Positions 17,848-29,311 are shown, numbered from the stretch's first letter. The stretch is 64,000 bases of DNA from Sphingomonas naasensis (GCF_004792695.1 NZ_SRXU01000001.1:248001-312000), one strand, 5' to 3'. Numbers and translations: made by a program. The notes: generated from the sequence alone by a model not told the origin.

Positions 17848-18585
17848 TCAGCCGCGGATGATCTCCTCGAGCAATCGCACGGTATTGGCGTCGGGCTCGC
17901 CGTCATAGGCGCGGACCTTGGCCAAGGCCTGTTCGGCGCATCGGCGGATACGGGCATCGTCCTCGGGGCCGAGCAGCCGCATCGCGTTCCTGAGCACGAA
18001 GGCCGACTGGAAGAACAGGAAGGGCGGATCGCTGCCAAACCGGCCGAGCAGCCAATCGAGATCGAGCAGGCCGGGATCGAGCTGCATCATCGCGATGGCC
18101 GCAAGCCGCTCGCCGGGAGACTCCGATGCCTTGAGCTCGCCGATCAGATGCGCCAGCGCCGGGCCGATCGTGCGCATCTTGACCAGCACCTCGGTCATCG
18201 CGCGCTCGCGCTCGCGGCCGGGCGGCAGGGTCCGGCGCACGATGTCGAATTCCAACGAGAGCTGGTGGAGCTGCGCCCGGAGCGCCGAATCGTCGAGCGC
18301 CTTCGCCGCGACCTGCACGCGGGTAGCCGAGCGTATCTGTTGCGGCGTGAGCTTGCCGGGATCGGCGAGCGCGGCGTCGACCAGCCCCTCGGTCTCCTTT
18401 TCGAGCTCGGCCTCGAACACGCCCAGCTTCACCTTGCGCATCCGCTTGACCAGCGCGGGGACATTCTCCGCCGCGAGCAGGATCTGGGTGCGGAACATCA
18501 GGAAGACGAGGATCAGCGACACCGGCCAGACGATCGCCGCGATGAGCGCGGCGATCGCAGTGATGAGCGCGGCCCAACCGGTCAT
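17848..18585 (-). CDS. hypothetical protein with N-terminal membrane helix
   Basis: Protein of 245 residues, not recognised. Residues 5-33 form a hydrophobic helix (ALITAIAALIAAIVWPVSLI), followed by a charged helical stretch AENVPALVKRMRKVKLGVFEAELEKE and a mostly helical soluble domain ending in VRLLEEIIRG. GGGGA-type ribosome binding bases precede the ATG. Related to nothing I can name; it may be a membrane-tethered scaffold. It lies 49 bases before the M28 peptidase on the same strand. Confidence 0.7.
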   Translation of the reverse strand: MTGWAALITAIAALIAAIVWPVSLILVFLMFRTQILLAAENVPALVKRMRKVKLGVFEAELEKETEGLVDAALADPGKLTPQQIRSATRVQVAAKALDDSALRAQLHQLSLEFDIVRRTLPPGRERERAMTEVLVKMRTIGPALAHLIGELKASESPGERLAAIAMMQLDPGLLDLDWLLGRFGSDPPFLFFQSAFVLRNAMRLLGPEDDARIRRCAEQALAKVRAYDGEPDANTVRLLEEIIRG

Positions 18586-18663
18586 TTCCCCAACTCCCCT
18601 CGTTCGAGTGGCAGGCTGGGGAAAGAGGGTATCGCGTCGCGCGGTTCGACGCCAGCACGGTCG

Positions 18664-19104
18664 CTATCGCTTCTTCGCGTCCCAATAGTCGAAGGCCTGC
18701 GCCTGCAGCCGCGCGACCAGCGCAGCCGCATCGGGCCCGGTCCATTCACCTTGATAGCCATAGGCGTCGGCCGCGCCGACCCACCACCCCTGCCCGGGCA
18801 GCCGATCAGTCTCGCGCACCACCAGCACCGCCAGGTTGGGCTCGCCGGCAGCGGCACCGGCCGAATCGATCGCGTCGAGCGTCTTGCACACCGCGCGCAT
18901 CCTGGGCCGGGTGAACCGATGGCCCAACTGGCCGAGCAGCTCGGAATAGCTGACGGCACGCCGCTCGCGCGCGGCCGCGATCAGCACCGCGCGCACCCGC
19001 CCCACGTCGGCGAGCGACCCGGGGTCCGCCTCGTCGGGCGCCAGCCCTTCGTCGACCAGCCAGCGGCCAAGCGTGTCGCCGAAGCCGGGCGCCTTGCGTG
19101 CCAT
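18664..19104 (-). CDS. hypothetical protein, possible winged-helix-like N-terminus
   Basis: Protein of 146 residues, not recognised. The N-terminal half has a helix-turn-helix-like arrangement (RAVSYSELLGQLGHRFTRPRMRAVCKTLDAID), resembling the start of alkyltransferase-like DNA-binding domains but without their PCHR active site. The C-terminal half (LAVLVVRETDRLPGQGWWVG) is compact. Homologous small proteins are common in Sphingomonads, but I know of no tested function. It follows ettA by 25 bases and is likely cotranscribed. Confidence 0.65.
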   Translation of the reverse strand: MARKAPGFGDTLGRWLVDEGLAPDEADPGSLADVGRVRAVLIAAARERRAVSYSELLGQLGHRFTRPRMRAVCKTLDAIDSAGAAAGEPNLAVLVVRETDRLPGQGWWVGAADAYGYQGEWTGPDAAALVARLQAQAFDYWDAKKR

Positions 19105-19129
19105 CAGACCGCAGGCGCCCGGATCGTCA

Positions 19130-20809
<1,680 letters not shown>

Positions 20810-20960
20810 GGGGCGGGTCTCCGTTTCGAGCTCTGGAATGCGGGAAGTTTGGCCGCGATGTAGCGATCGACGCGCGAAATGGCAACGCGGCCCGAACGGA
20901 AACAAAAAGGAAACACGCAGGGCATTGGCAAACGTTACGGGGGTGGCTAGCACGCTCGCC

Positions 20961-22334
20961 ATGACCAAGCGCATCCTGCTCGCGGCCGTCGCCGCGCTCG
21001 CCCTCCCCCTCCCCGCACTGGCGCAGACGCATGATGCAGCGGCGCTGCGCGATGCCGCGCTCAGGGACGATGTCGCCTGGGAGGTCACCGAGGGGCTGAC
21101 CACCGAAGTGGGGCAGCGGCTCGCGGCGACCGAGGCCGAGGCGCGGGCGCGCGCCTGGGCGGTCAAGAAGCTGACCGCGCTGGGCTTCAAGAACGTCCAT
21201 ATCGAGACCTACAAGATGCCGGTCTGGGTCCGCGGCGAGGAAACCGCAGAGGTGCTCGGCGCCTCGGCGCAGAAGCTGGCGATCGCCGCGCTGGGCAATT
21301 CGGGCTCGACCGGGTCCAGAGGCATCGAGGCCGAGGTCGCATTCTTCCCGACGCTCGCCGATCTCCAGGCCGCGCCGGCCGAGGCCGTGAAGGGCAAGAT
21401 CGTCTTCGTCAGCCATGCCATGACCCCGACGCAGGACGGCTCGCAATATGGCGCGTTCGGCGGCGCGCGGCGCGCGGGGCCAAACCTCGCGGCGACCAAG
21501 GGCGCTGCGGCGATCCTGATCCGCTCGATCGGCACCGACCATCATCGCAACCCGCACACCGGCGTCACCAATTGGGCGGAGGGCGTCAAGCCGATCGCCG
21601 CAGCGGCGCTGTCGCTTCCCGATGCCGAGCAACTCGAACGGCTGCTCAAGCGGGGGCCGGTGCGGCTCAAGTTGCTGGTCACGCCGCAGTTCAAGGGCGA
21701 GGCCGAATCGGGCAACGTCATCGCCGACGTTCCCGGCAGCGACCCGAATGCCGGCATCGTCCTGATCGGCGGCCATCTCGACAGCTGGGATCTCGGCACC
21801 GGCGCGATCGACGACGCCTCGGGCGTCGCGATCACCACCGCCGCCGCCAAGCGGATCATGGACGCCGGCCAGCCGCGCCGCACGATCCGCGTCGTCTGGT
21901 TCGGCGCCGAGGAAGTCGGCGGGTTCGGCGGCGAGGCCTATGCCAAGGCGCATGCCGGCGAACGCCACGTCTTCGCCTCCGAATCGGACTTCGGCGCCGA
22001 TCGGGTGTGGAAGTTCGAGACCAATCTTCCCGAGTCGGCCAAGCCGATCGGCGACCGGCTGGCGACCGCGCTGGCACCGCTCGGCATCTCGCGCGGCCGC
22101 GGCACTGCGGGCGGCGGCACCGATGTCGGCCCCGTATTACGTAGCGGCGTCGCCGGAATCGACCTCGACCAGTCGGGGCTGCGCTATTTCGACTATCACC
22201 ACACCCCCGACGACACGCTCGACAAGATCGACCCCGAGCAGCTACGGCAGAACGTCGCGGCGTGGACGGCGCTGCTCGCGATCGTCGCCAACGCCCCCGA
22301 GGATATCGGGAAAGTGACCCCGGCGGGGCACTGA
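20961..22334 (+). CDS. exported M28 family peptidase with PA-like insert
   Basis: Protein of 457 residues, with signal peptide MTKRILLAAVAALALPLPALA. A PA-like domain occupies about residues 120-250 (VKGKIVFVSHAM, AAAILIRSIG). The catalytic M28 domain carries the zinc ligands in IGGHLDSWDLG (His), GAIDDASGVAI (Asp), VWFGAEEVGGFGG (Glu-Glu), ASESDFGADR (Asp) and DYHHTPDDTLDK (His). This resembles the plasma glutamate carboxypeptidase/carboxypeptidase Q group, which cleaves dipeptides. It is divergent from ettA with a 151-base gap. Confidence 0.9.
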   Translation: MTKRILLAAVAALALPLPALAQTHDAAALRDAALRDDVAWEVTEGLTTEVGQRLAATEAEARARAWAVKKLTALGFKNVHIETYKMPVWVRGEETAEVLGASAQKLAIAALGNSGSTGSRGIEAEVAFFPTLADLQAAPAEAVKGKIVFVSHAMTPTQDGSQYGAFGGARRAGPNLAATKGAAAILIRSIGTDHHRNPHTGVTNWAEGVKPIAAAALSLPDAEQLERLLKRGPVRLKLLVTPQFKGEAESGNVIADVPGSDPNAGIVLIGGHLDSWDLGTGAIDDASGVAITTAAAKRIMDAGQPRRTIRVVWFGAEEVGGFGGEAYAKAHAGERHVFASESDFGADRVWKFETNLPESAKPIGDRLATALAPLGISRGRGTAGGGTDVGPVLRSGVAGIDLDQSGLRYFDYHHTPDDTLDKIDPEQLRQNVAAWTALLAIVANAPEDIGKVTPAGH

Positions 22335-22413
22335 ACGCGGCGATTCAGGGCGCTCGGATGTCTGAATTCGGGCAAAAAAATGGCAGAATCTTTGCGCCCT
22401 GTCGCATTTGCGA

Positions 22414-22441
22414 TTGACGCAAGCGCAACGACCGTTATTTC
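22414..22441 (+). promoter_or_regulatory. possible sigma70-type promoter for the small lipoprotein gene
   Basis: TTGACG at 22414-22419 and TATTTC at 22436-22441 are separated by 16 bases, and the start codon is 65 bases downstream. It is a short match in a GC-rich background and not confirmed. Confidence 0.35.
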
Positions 22442-22505
22442 AGCGGCTTCGCGTCGGCATTCGGGCCGGGTGCGAAACGTTTGAAGTTCCATGGGAGCAA
22501 CCCAG

Positions 22506-22739
22506 ATGAAGAAGATCCTCATTGTTGCTGCGACCGCCGGCCTGATGTCGCTCGCGGCTTGCAACGGCGGCACCACCAACACCACCGCCGAGAACGTTGC
22601 GGAGAGCCACGAGGCGAACGCGGCGATCTACGACGAGGCCGCTGACAACACCAGCAACGCGACCGCCGAGGCCGTTCTCGAGAACGCCGCCGACGTCGAA
22701 GAGAACAAGGCCGACGCCGCCGAGGCGAACGCGCATTGA
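22506..22739 (+). CDS. small lipoprotein, asparagine/alanine/glutamate rich
   Basis: Predicted precursor of 77 residues: MKKILIVAATAGLMSLAAC is a lipoprotein signal with lipobox SLAAC. The mature part is a low-complexity acidic helix of repeats such as AAD and EAN. Small lipoproteins of this kind occur in Sphingomonads with unknown role; they may be structural, analogous to Lpp. The start at 22506 is chosen because the lipobox sits at the usual distance. A terminator hairpin follows 40 bases after the stop. Confidence 0.75.
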   Translation: MKKILIVAATAGLMSLAACNGGTTNTTAENVAESHEANAAIYDEAADNTSNATAEAVLENAADVEENKADAAEANAH

Positions 22740-22778
22740 TCTCTTTTCCGGTCCTTCGGGATCGGAGCTGAAGGTTAG

Positions 22779-22809
22779 AAAGGGCGCTCCCGCACGGGGG
22801 CGCCCTTTT
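22779..22809 (+). terminator. rho-independent terminator
   Basis: Hairpin AAAGGGCGCTCCCG / GGGGGCGCCCTTTT with a three-base loop and a T run at 22806-22809, located 40 bases after the small lipoprotein gene. Confidence 0.8.
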
Positions 22810-22867
22810 CCGTTTGGGGCCCCGATCGCGTCGGCATAGAAACGAGGCGATGCACAGGGGGGACGAG

Positions 22868-24193
22868 ATGGCAGCCGGGCCAAGCGCGCACCAGTTCAGG
22901 CAGCCTGTCTGGCGACTCCTCTATTTCTGGGTTCTGATCGGCATCCTCGCAGGCGTCGCCGTCGGCGCGCTCTGGCCGGCGTTCGGGGCGAGCCTGCAGC
23001 CGCTCGGCGACGGCTTCATCGCGTTGGTCAAGATGATCATCCCGCCGGTGATCTTCCTCACCGTGGTGACCGGGATCGCCGGATCGCACCAGCTCGCCGC
23101 GCTCGGCCGCGTGGTGGTCAAGGCCTTCGTCTATTTCCTGTTCTTCTCGACGCTGGCGCTGATCGTCGGGCTGGTGATCGCGCACATCGTCCAGCCCGGC
23201 GCGGGGATGAACGTCGACCCCGCCTCGCTCAACGCCGCATCGGTGCATGGCTATGCCGAGAAAGCGCACGAGACCAGCGTCACGGGCTTCCTGCTCGCCG
23301 TGATCCCGACGACGCTCGTATCGGCCTTCACCAGCGGCTCGATTCTGCAGATCCTGTTCGTCGCGGTGCTGTTCGGCGTGTCGCTGACGCTGGTCGGCGC
23401 GCCGGCGCGGCCGGTGACCGAGATGCTCGAGCGGATCGCGCTGGTGGTGTTCCGGCTGGTCGCGCTGGTGATGTGGGCGGCGCCGGTCGGCGCGTTCGGC
23501 GCGATGGCGTTCACGATCGGCAAATACGGGCTGGGCAGCCTGCTCAATCTCGGCGCGCTGGTCGCGACCTTCTACGCGACCGCAATGATCTTCGTGCTGG
23601 TCATCCTCGGCAGCGTCGCGGCGCTCAACGGCTTCTCGATCCTCAAGCTGATCCGCTATCTCAAGGCCGAGCTGCTGCTCGTGCTCGGCACCTCGTCGTC
23701 CGAGGCCGCCCTGCCCGCGCTGATCGAGAAGATGCAGCGTGCCGGCTGCGACAAGGAAGTCGTCGGCGTGGTGGTGCCCACCGGCTATTCATTCAATCTC
23801 GACGGCACCAACATCTACATGACGCTCGCGGCCCTGTTCATCGCGCAAGCGACCGGCGTCGAGCTGACGCTGGGCGAGCAGCTGGCGCTGCTCGGCGTGG
23901 CGATGCTGAGCTCGAAGGGCGCGGCAGGCGTGACCGGATCGGGTTTCATCACGCTCGCGGCGACGCTGGCGATCGTGCCCAAGGTGCCGATCGCCGGCAT
24001 GGCGCTGATCCTCGGCGTCGACCGTTTCATGAGCGAATGCCGCAGCCTGACCAACTTCATCGGCAATGCCGTCGCGACGATCGTCGTGGCGCGCTGGGAG
24101 GGGGCGCTCGACAAGGACAAGCTCGCCCGGGCGCTCGACGGGGCGCCGGACGCATTGCCCGCCGCCCCGCCGATCGAAAGCGATCCGGACTAG
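22868..24193 (+). CDS. dicarboxylate/amino acid:cation symporter (DAACS family)
   Basis: Protein of 441 residues with eight hydrophobic segments plus re-entrant hairpins, as in DctA/GltP. The family serine-rich motif is [12 protein letters not shown] and the substrate/cation site is [18 protein letters not shown] second hairpin contains [13 protein letters not shown], and [14 protein letters not shown] holds the conserved arginine and asparagine near the end. It would import C4-dicarboxylates or acidic amino acids using the sodium or proton gradient. The ATG at 22868 is favoured by the AGGGGGGACG sequence 5-6 bases upstream; in-frame ATGs at 22814 and 22850 are alternatives. Confidence 0.92.
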   Translation: MAAGPSAHQFRQPVWRLLYFWVLIGILAGVAVGALWPAFGASLQPLGDGFIALVKMIIPPVIFLTVVTGIAGSHQLAALGRVVVKAFVYFLFFSTLALIVGLVIAHIVQPGAGMNVDPASLNAASVHGYAEKAHETSVTGFLLAVIPTTLVSAFTSGSILQILFVAVLFGVSLTLVGAPARPVTEMLERIALVVFRLVALVMWAAPVGAFGAMAFTIGKYGLGSLLNLGALVATFYATAMIFVLVILGSVAALNGFSILKLIRYLKAELLLVLGTSSSEAALPALIEKMQRAGCDKEVVGVVVPTGYSFNLDGTNIYMTLAALFIAQATGVELTLGEQLALLGVAMLSSKGAAGVTGSGFITLAATLAIVPKVPIAGMALILGVDRFMSECRSLTNFIGNAVATIVVARWEGALDKDKLARALDGAPDALPAAPPIESDPD

Positions 24194-24199
24194 GCCGGA

Positions 24200-25531
24200 T
24201 CAGTGCAGCGAGGCCGCTCCCGCTTCGGAACGCACCACCGTCGCGCGACCGGCGGCCAGCGCGAACAGGCACAGGGCCACATAGCAGGCGGCGGGGACGA
24301 TCAACGCGAAGGTGTAGCCGCCCTTGTCCGACACCGCGCCGACGAGCAGCGGCAGCAGCGCGCCGCCGACGATCGCGGTGCACAGCAGCCCCGAGGTCGA
24401 TTCGACCGTGGCGGTCGAGCGCTCGAGCGTGAGGGTGAAGATCACCGGGAACATGATCGAGTTGAACAACCCGATCGACAAAGCGACGAAGCCCGCGGTC
24501 ACCCCGCCGACGGCGAAGACGTAGAAGCACATCGCCGCGGCGATCGCGGTGAACAGCGCGAGCAGCAGATGCGCGCGTGCCACCGCGAGCAGGCCGGAGC
24601 CGATCGCGCGGCCGACCATCGCGCCGAGCCAGTACAGCGCGACGGCCTTGCCGGCTTCCTGGAGCGACACGCCGGGCACGCCGTCGCTGCCCATCAGCCA
24701 GCCGAGGATCGGCACGCCGAACGCCGCGTCGGACTGACCCCAGACGCTGTTGTCGTTGAGCAGCAGCGCCATCTGCGTGCCGATCGAGACCTCGGCGCCG
24801 ACATAGAGGAAGATCGCGAGCCCGCCGAACAGCGCCCAACGCGAATTCAGTGCCGAGAACAGCCCCGTAGTCGAAGCGACCGGCGGCGCCGCCTCGGTGA
24901 CGACACGACGGCTGAGCCAGAAGAACAAGGCCAGCGCGGCGATCAGCCCGCAGATCCACAGATAAGCCGAATCGATCCCGGCGAGCGCGTCGGCGCGCAC
25001 CGCATCGGTGATCGCCGTGCCTTCCTTGACCTCGACGCCCTTGAGGAACAGGTGCGCGCCGAGCAGCGGACCGAGGAACGTGCCGAACGAATTGAAGGTC
25101 TGGCTGAGCGTCAGCCGGAGATGGCTGTAGCGCGGATCGCCGAGCGCCGCCGCGAGCGGGTTCGCCGCGACCTGCAGGATGGTGATCCCGCTGGCGAGGA
25201 TGAACAGCCCGAGCAGCACAAGGGTGAATACCGCGAGATTGGCCGCGGCGAGCATGACGAGGCAGCCCGCGATCATCAGTCCCAGCGCGATCAGGATCGT
25301 CGGGATCGACTTGGCGCGCGAGAGCAAGGCCGCCGCCGGAAAGGAAATCAGGCCATAGGCGATGAAGAAGGCGAACGCCGCCGCCTGCGCCTGCAAGTTG
25401 GTCAGCGTGAAGATGCCCTTCACCGACGCGACCAGCGGATCGATCAGCGAGGTGATGAACCCCCAGGCGAAAAACAGCGTGGTAACCGCTGCGAATGCGA
25501 GCGTGGTGCTCGACGTTGCCGGACGCGCCAA
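24200..25531 (-). CDS. sugar MFS transporter (FucP/GlcP-type)
   Basis: Protein of 443 residues with twelve membrane helices of the major facilitator superfamily, FucP/glucose-galactose porter branch. Family marks are FFAWGFITSLIDPLV at the start, FIAYGLISFPAAALLSRA, LQVAANPLAAALG, RLTLSQTFNSFGTFLGP and LFNSIMFPVIFTLTLE. Members import fucose, glucose, galactose or mannose with protons. The TTG at 25531 with GGAGGAGAT 7 bases upstream is the likely start. It lies 90 bases downstream of the ROK kinase on the same strand, so a kinase-transporter operon is probable and the sugar may be mannose. Confidence 0.93.
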   Translation of the reverse strand: MARPATSSTTLAFAAVTTLFFAWGFITSLIDPLVASVKGIFTLTNLQAQAAAFAFFIAYGLISFPAAALLSRAKSIPTILIALGLMIAGCLVMLAAANLAVFTLVLLGLFILASGITILQVAANPLAAALGDPRYSHLRLTLSQTFNSFGTFLGPLLGAHLFLKGVEVKEGTAITDAVRADALAGIDSAYLWICGLIAALALFFWLSRRVVTEAAPPVASTTGLFSALNSRWALFGGLAIFLYVGAEVSIGTQMALLLNDNSVWGQSDAAFGVPILGWLMGSDGVPGVSLQEAGKAVALYWLGAMVGRAIGSGLLAVARAHLLLALFTAIAAAMCFYVFAVGGVTAGFVALSIGLFNSIMFPVIFTLTLERSTATVESTSGLLCTAIVGGALLPLLVGAVSDKGGYTFALIVPAACYVALCLFALAAGRATVVRSEAGAASLH

Positions 25532-25621
25532 ACCTATCTCCTCCCTGTTTGCCGCAGGCCCGTTTGGCGGCCTGCTTTTATTCTGTTTGATTGCTCAATT
25601 CGCACAGCGGCGCGCGTCTGG

Positions 25622-26572
25622 CTAGGCGGCGGTCGCGAGCGCGGACGCCGCGAGCGCGATCGACCCCATCGGCCCGGCCAGATCGCCCAGCCCCGGCCGG
25701 ATCACATAGCTCCCGACCCGGGGCAGCTTCATATAGCCGTTGAGGCTGGCGATCAGCGCGGTCTCGACGCGCGCGACGAGATGCGGCTGCGCGGTGATCA
25801 CCCCGCCGCCGAGCGCGATGCGCTGCGGCCCGGCGCCGCACACCAGCGCATGCGCCATCGCGGCGATGTAGTGGACGATCGGCTTCCAGACGGGGTCGTC
25901 CTCCGCCACTGCATGGACGCGCCGGCCGCCGAGCCGCGCGACCAGCGCCGAGCCCGAAGCCAGCCCCTCGACGCAATCGGCGTGAAAGCCGCAGACGCTG
26001 GCATGATCGTCGCCGGCGAGGCGCGGCAGCCGGACATGCCCCCATTCGCTGTGCGCGAAGCCGCGAGTCGGGCGGCCATGGACGATCAGCCCGACGCCGA
26101 CGCCGGTGCCGACGGTGACATAGGCGAAATCGTCCATGCCCTGCCCCGAGCCCCATGCGATCTCGGCCATCGCCGCGCCGTTGACGTCGGTGTCGAAGCC
26201 GACCGGCACGTCGAAGGGCCCCGAGAGCGTGCCGAGCACGTCGGTGCCCGGCCAGCCGGGCTTGGTGGTCGCGAGGATCTGCCCATAGGTCGGCACCGCC
26301 GGATCGAGCTCGATCGGCCCGAAGGAAGCGATTCCGAGCGCGGCGAATCCCGGATGCCGCGCCCAATCGTGCAATATCTCGAGGATCGCGGGCAGCGTCT
26401 CCCCGGCGCTGGTGGTCGGCACGACCTGCTGGTCGAGGATCCGCCCCGGTCCGAAAGCCAGCGTGCACACGCATTTGGTGCCGCCCAGCTCGACCCCGGC
26501 AAAGGGGAGCGGGCCCGCCGCGATGTCATCCGAAACAGCTACTCCCCCGGACGACGACAAAGCGTTCGACAT
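25622..26572 (-). CDS. ROK family sugar kinase (fructokinase/mannokinase-like)
   Basis: Protein of 316 residues. ATP-binding GVELGGTKC is near residue 30, the catalytic domain has ASFGPIELDP and VGFDTDVNGAAMAE, and the TVGTGVGVGL motif follows. Zinc-binding ROK residues are in HSEWGHVRLPRLAGD and HASVCGFHADCVEG (His, Cys, Cys pattern). This layout matches fructokinase of the YdhR type and the E. coli mannofructokinase Mak. In a mannan-degrading locus the likely reaction is mannose to mannose 6-phosphate, which is inference. The ATG at 26572 follows a GGAGGGGG ribosome binding site. Confidence 0.9.
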   Translation of the reverse strand: MSNALSSSGGVAVSDDIAAGPLPFAGVELGGTKCVCTLAFGPGRILDQQVVPTTSAGETLPAILEILHDWARHPGFAALGIASFGPIELDPAVPTYGQILATTKPGWPGTDVLGTLSGPFDVPVGFDTDVNGAAMAEIAWGSGQGMDDFAYVTVGTGVGVGLIVHGRPTRGFAHSEWGHVRLPRLAGDDHASVCGFHADCVEGLASGSALVARLGGRRVHAVAEDDPVWKPIVHYIAAMAHALVCGAGPQRIALGGGVITAQPHLVARVETALIASLNGYMKLPRVGSYVIRPGLGDLAGPMGSIALAASALATAA

Positions 26573-26642
26573 TCCCCCTCCCTGACGCGGGGCTACCCCG
26601 CACGAATCCTTGGGCTTGTGCGCCCTTGTATCGGCATTAATA

Positions 26643-26659
26643 ATCCAAATTACATAATT
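26643..26659. promoter_or_regulatory. AT-rich dyad, candidate operator (copy 1)
   Basis: ATCCAAATTACATAAT with an AATT-ACAT-AATT core at 26648-26659, lying between the divergent ROK kinase (start 26572) and sugar porter (start 26683). It resembles the elements at 40744 and 45299 upstream of other units of the same locus. Confidence 0.45.
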
Positions 26660-26682
26660 CAACGGGTGAGGAGCGGATTGCG

Positions 26683-28011
26683 GTGAGCGCACTGAATGAC
26701 AGGCTGAATCCATCCGCGATCATCGCGGCGAGTCTCGCGGGGCTCCTGTTCGGTTTCGACACTGCCGTGATCGCCGGGGTTACCGAGGCGCTGCGCGGCA
26801 CTTTCGATCTTTCCGCGGCCCAATTGGGCGCCGCCGTCTCCGCTGCGCTGGTCGGGACGCTGGTCGGCGCGCTCGGCGCCGGCCACCCGGGCGACCGCCA
26901 TGGCAGCCGCACCGTGCTGCTGTGGATCGCGATCGCCTATATCATCTCGGCGATCGGCTCCGCGCTGAGCAGCGGGCTAGGCATGCTGATCGCGTTCCGC
27001 TTCCTCGGCGGGCTCGCGATCGGCGGCTCGTCGGTGCTGGCGCCGGTCTATATCGCCGAAGTGAGCCCGCCCGCGCGGCGCGGCATGCTGGTCGGCTTCT
27101 TCCAGCTGAGCATCGTTCTCGGCATCCTCGCCGCCTATGTCAGCAACTTCGTGATCGGCCTGTCGCTCGACGGCGAACTCGAATGGCGCGTGAAGCTCGG
27201 CGTCGCCGCCGCCCCCGCCTTGCTCTTCCTGCTCCTGATGCTGCGCGTGCCGCACAGCCCGCGCTGGCTCCATCATCGCGGCCGCAGCGAAGAAGCGCGC
27301 ACCGCGATCGGGATCCTGTCGATGGGCGATCCCGACACGCTTCTCGCCCAGTTCGGCGAAGGCGTCGCCGCGCCCGGCGGAGACCGGCTTCGCTGGCACC
27401 TCCATCGCCGCCCGATCCTGCTCGCAGTGGCGCTGGCGATGTTCAATCAGCTCTCGGGGATCAACGCGATCCTCTATTATCTCGGCGACATCTTCGCCGC
27501 CGCCGGATTCGACGCGGTTTCCGCCGATCTGCAGGCGGTGGCGATCGGCGTGGCGAATCTGCTCGCGACCCTGCTCGGCATGGCGATCATCGATCGCGTC
27601 GGGCGCAAGCCGCTGCTGCTGGTCGGCGCGTTCGGCACCGCGGTCGCGCTGGCTTCGGTCGCGCTGATCTATTCGAGCGGTCAGGGTCAGCATCTGCTGC
27701 TCCCCGCGCTGATCGGCTTCATCCTGTTCTTCGCGGTCTCGCAGGGTGCGGTGATCTGGGTCTATCTGTCCGAAATCTTCCCCACTGCGGTGCGTGCGCG
27801 CGGTCAATCGCTGGGCAGCGCGACGCATTGGGGCATGAACGCGCTCATCGCATTCGGCTTTCCCGTAGTGGCACAATATACCCAGGCCTTGCCATTCTGG
27901 CTGTTCGCTGGCGCGATGCTGGTGCAGGCTGTAGTCATCTGGCGATATTTCCCCGAAACCCGCGGCGTCGCGCTGGAGACGATGGAAAGGACGGTCGAGG
28001 GTCGAGGATGA
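26683..28011 (+). CDS. sugar porter family MFS transporter
   Basis: Protein of 442 residues with twelve membrane helices. Sugar-porter signatures are GLLFGFDTAVIAGV in helix 1, the GDRHGSRTVLL loop, PVYIAEVSPPARRGMLVG after helix 4, PHSPRWLHHRGRSEEAR, QLSGINAILYY and DRVGRKPLLLVGA, and the closing YFPETRGVALE. This group contains XylE, GalP and fructose/mannose importers. It is the second transporter in the locus and probably imports a liberated hexose. The GTG at 26683 is used; the gene is divergent from the ROK kinase, sharing a short AT-rich promoter region. Confidence 0.93.
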   Translation: MSALNDRLNPSAIIAASLAGLLFGFDTAVIAGVTEALRGTFDLSAAQLGAAVSAALVGTLVGALGAGHPGDRHGSRTVLLWIAIAYIISAIGSALSSGLGMLIAFRFLGGLAIGGSSVLAPVYIAEVSPPARRGMLVGFFQLSIVLGILAAYVSNFVIGLSLDGELEWRVKLGVAAAPALLFLLLMLRVPHSPRWLHHRGRSEEARTAIGILSMGDPDTLLAQFGEGVAAPGGDRLRWHLHRRPILLAVALAMFNQLSGINAILYYLGDIFAAAGFDAVSADLQAVAIGVANLLATLLGMAIIDRVGRKPLLLVGAFGTAVALASVALIYSSGQGQHLLLPALIGFILFFAVSQGAVIWVYLSEIFPTAVRARGQSLGSATHWGMNALIAFGFPVVAQYTQALPFWLFAGAMLVQAVVIWRYFPETRGVALETMERTVEGRG

Positions 28012-28111
28012 CAGGCATGCAAGTGATGGCTCGTGCTGATGATAGCGCTACCTCTCCGATCGAGCGGCGTCGCGCCGCCGCCCTTCCCCGCCGCCGCGTG
28101 ATCGCATCGGC

Positions 28112-29311
28112 ATGACGGCGAGCAACACCGGCGAGCGCCCGAGGCTTTCGGGCACCAACCTTGAGCGCGCGGCCGATCACAATCAGCGCGTCACGCTCCA
28201 CGCGATCCGCGTGCTCGGCCCGCTCACCCGGGTCGAGCTGGCGGGCATTACCGGGCTGACCGGCCCGGCGATCGCCAACATCACCAAGCGATTGCTCCAG
28301 GACGGGCTGATCGACGAGGCCGGGCAGCGCCGCGGCGGACGCGGCCAGCCGCCGACCAAGCTCGTGGTGCGGGCCGATGCCTGCTACTCGATCGGCGTCA
28401 ATATCGACCGCGACCACATCACGCTCGTGCTGGTCGACTTTTCGGGCGAGACGCTGGCGCGCGTCTCCGAGGAAGTCGATTTCGCGCTCCCCGATCACGT
28501 CCGCGCGCTCTATCGGCGCTCGGTCAAGAACATGCTGCGCAAGGCGGGCGTCGACGTCGCCAAGGTCGTCGGGCTGGGCGTCGCGGTGCCCGACGATCTC
28601 GGGCTGGTCGATCTGCCCGGCCGGCCCGCCGACTATGCGGCGTGGGACAAGGTCAACATGGCCGAGCTGTTCCGCGAGCCACTCGATTTGCCGGTCTTCG
28701 TCGAGAACGACGCCGCCGCCGCCGCGATGGGCGAGATGCAACTGGGGCTCGGCCAGAAGAACAACAGCTTCTTCTACGTGCTGATCTCCTCGGGTCTCGG
28801 CGGCGGATTGGTGGTCGACGGTTCCTATCTGCGCGGCGCCGACGGGCGCAGCGGCGAGCTCGGCTTCATGCGCGCCGGCGACGGCGCGGCGCCCGGCGAG
28901 GAAGTCCAGCGGCTGGTATCGCTGTCGGGGCTCGCGCGCCATCTCGAGCGCAACGGCTGCAAGCTTGCCGACGTGATGCACGGCCCCGATCCCGACGATG
29001 CCACGATCGCTTGCGTCTCGGCATGGATCGAGGATGCGGCGCGCCAGCTGATCGTCCCTCTCGACGCGATCAATTGCCTGATCAACCCCGCCGCGGTGCT
29101 CGTCGGCGGGCGGCTGCCGACCGCGATCCTCGAGCGGCTGGCGGCGCGGGCCAATGAGCTGATGAAGGAACGCGCCGGCCTGCTGCCGACGGTGGCGCCG
29201 GTGGCGCGCGCGGCGCTGTCCGAGGACGCGCCGGCGGTGGGCGCGGCGATCCTGCCGTTCAGCCACTTCCTGCTGCCCAAACAGGCGGCGCTGTGGAAGG
29301 CCTCGGCGTGA
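28112..29311 (+). CDS. ROK family transcriptional repressor (NagC/XylR-like)
   Basis: Protein of 399 residues: a winged helix-turn-helix near residues 25-75 (HNQRVTLHAIRVLGP to LTGPAIANITKRLLQDGL) precedes a ROK sugar-binding domain with IGVNIDRDHI, VENDAAAAAMGEMQLG, the GLGGGLVVDG loop, and RSGELGFMR in the position of the ROK zinc region. The cysteine cluster usual for ROK kinases is missing, as in many repressors. ROK repressors release DNA when they bind a sugar or sugar phosphate. It is 100 bases downstream of the sugar porter on the same strand and is the probable regulator of the mannan locus. Confidence 0.9.
   Translation: MTASNTGERPRLSGTNLERAADHNQRVTLHAIRVLGPLTRVELAGITGLTGPAIANITKRLLQDGLIDEAGQRRGGRGQPPTKLVVRADACYSIGVNIDRDHITLVLVDFSGETLARVSEEVDFALPDHVRALYRRSVKNMLRKAGVDVAKVVGLGVAVPDDLGLVDLPGRPADYAAWDKVNMAELFREPLDLPVFVENDAAAAAMGEMQLGLGQKNNSFFYVLISSGLGGGLVVDGSYLRGADGRSGELGFMRAGDGAAPGEEVQRLVSLSGLARHLERNGCKLADVMHGPDPDDATIACVSAWIEDAARQLIVPLDAINCLINPAAVLVGGRLPTAILERLAARANELMKERAGLLPTVAPVARAALSEDAPAVGAAILPFSHFLLPKQAALWKASA

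Noticed and set aside
24203-26686. A plus-strand frame of about 830 codons opposite the FucP-type transporter and ROK kinase.
   Set aside because: Antisense shadow with Arg/Glu/Gln-rich composition and no motif.
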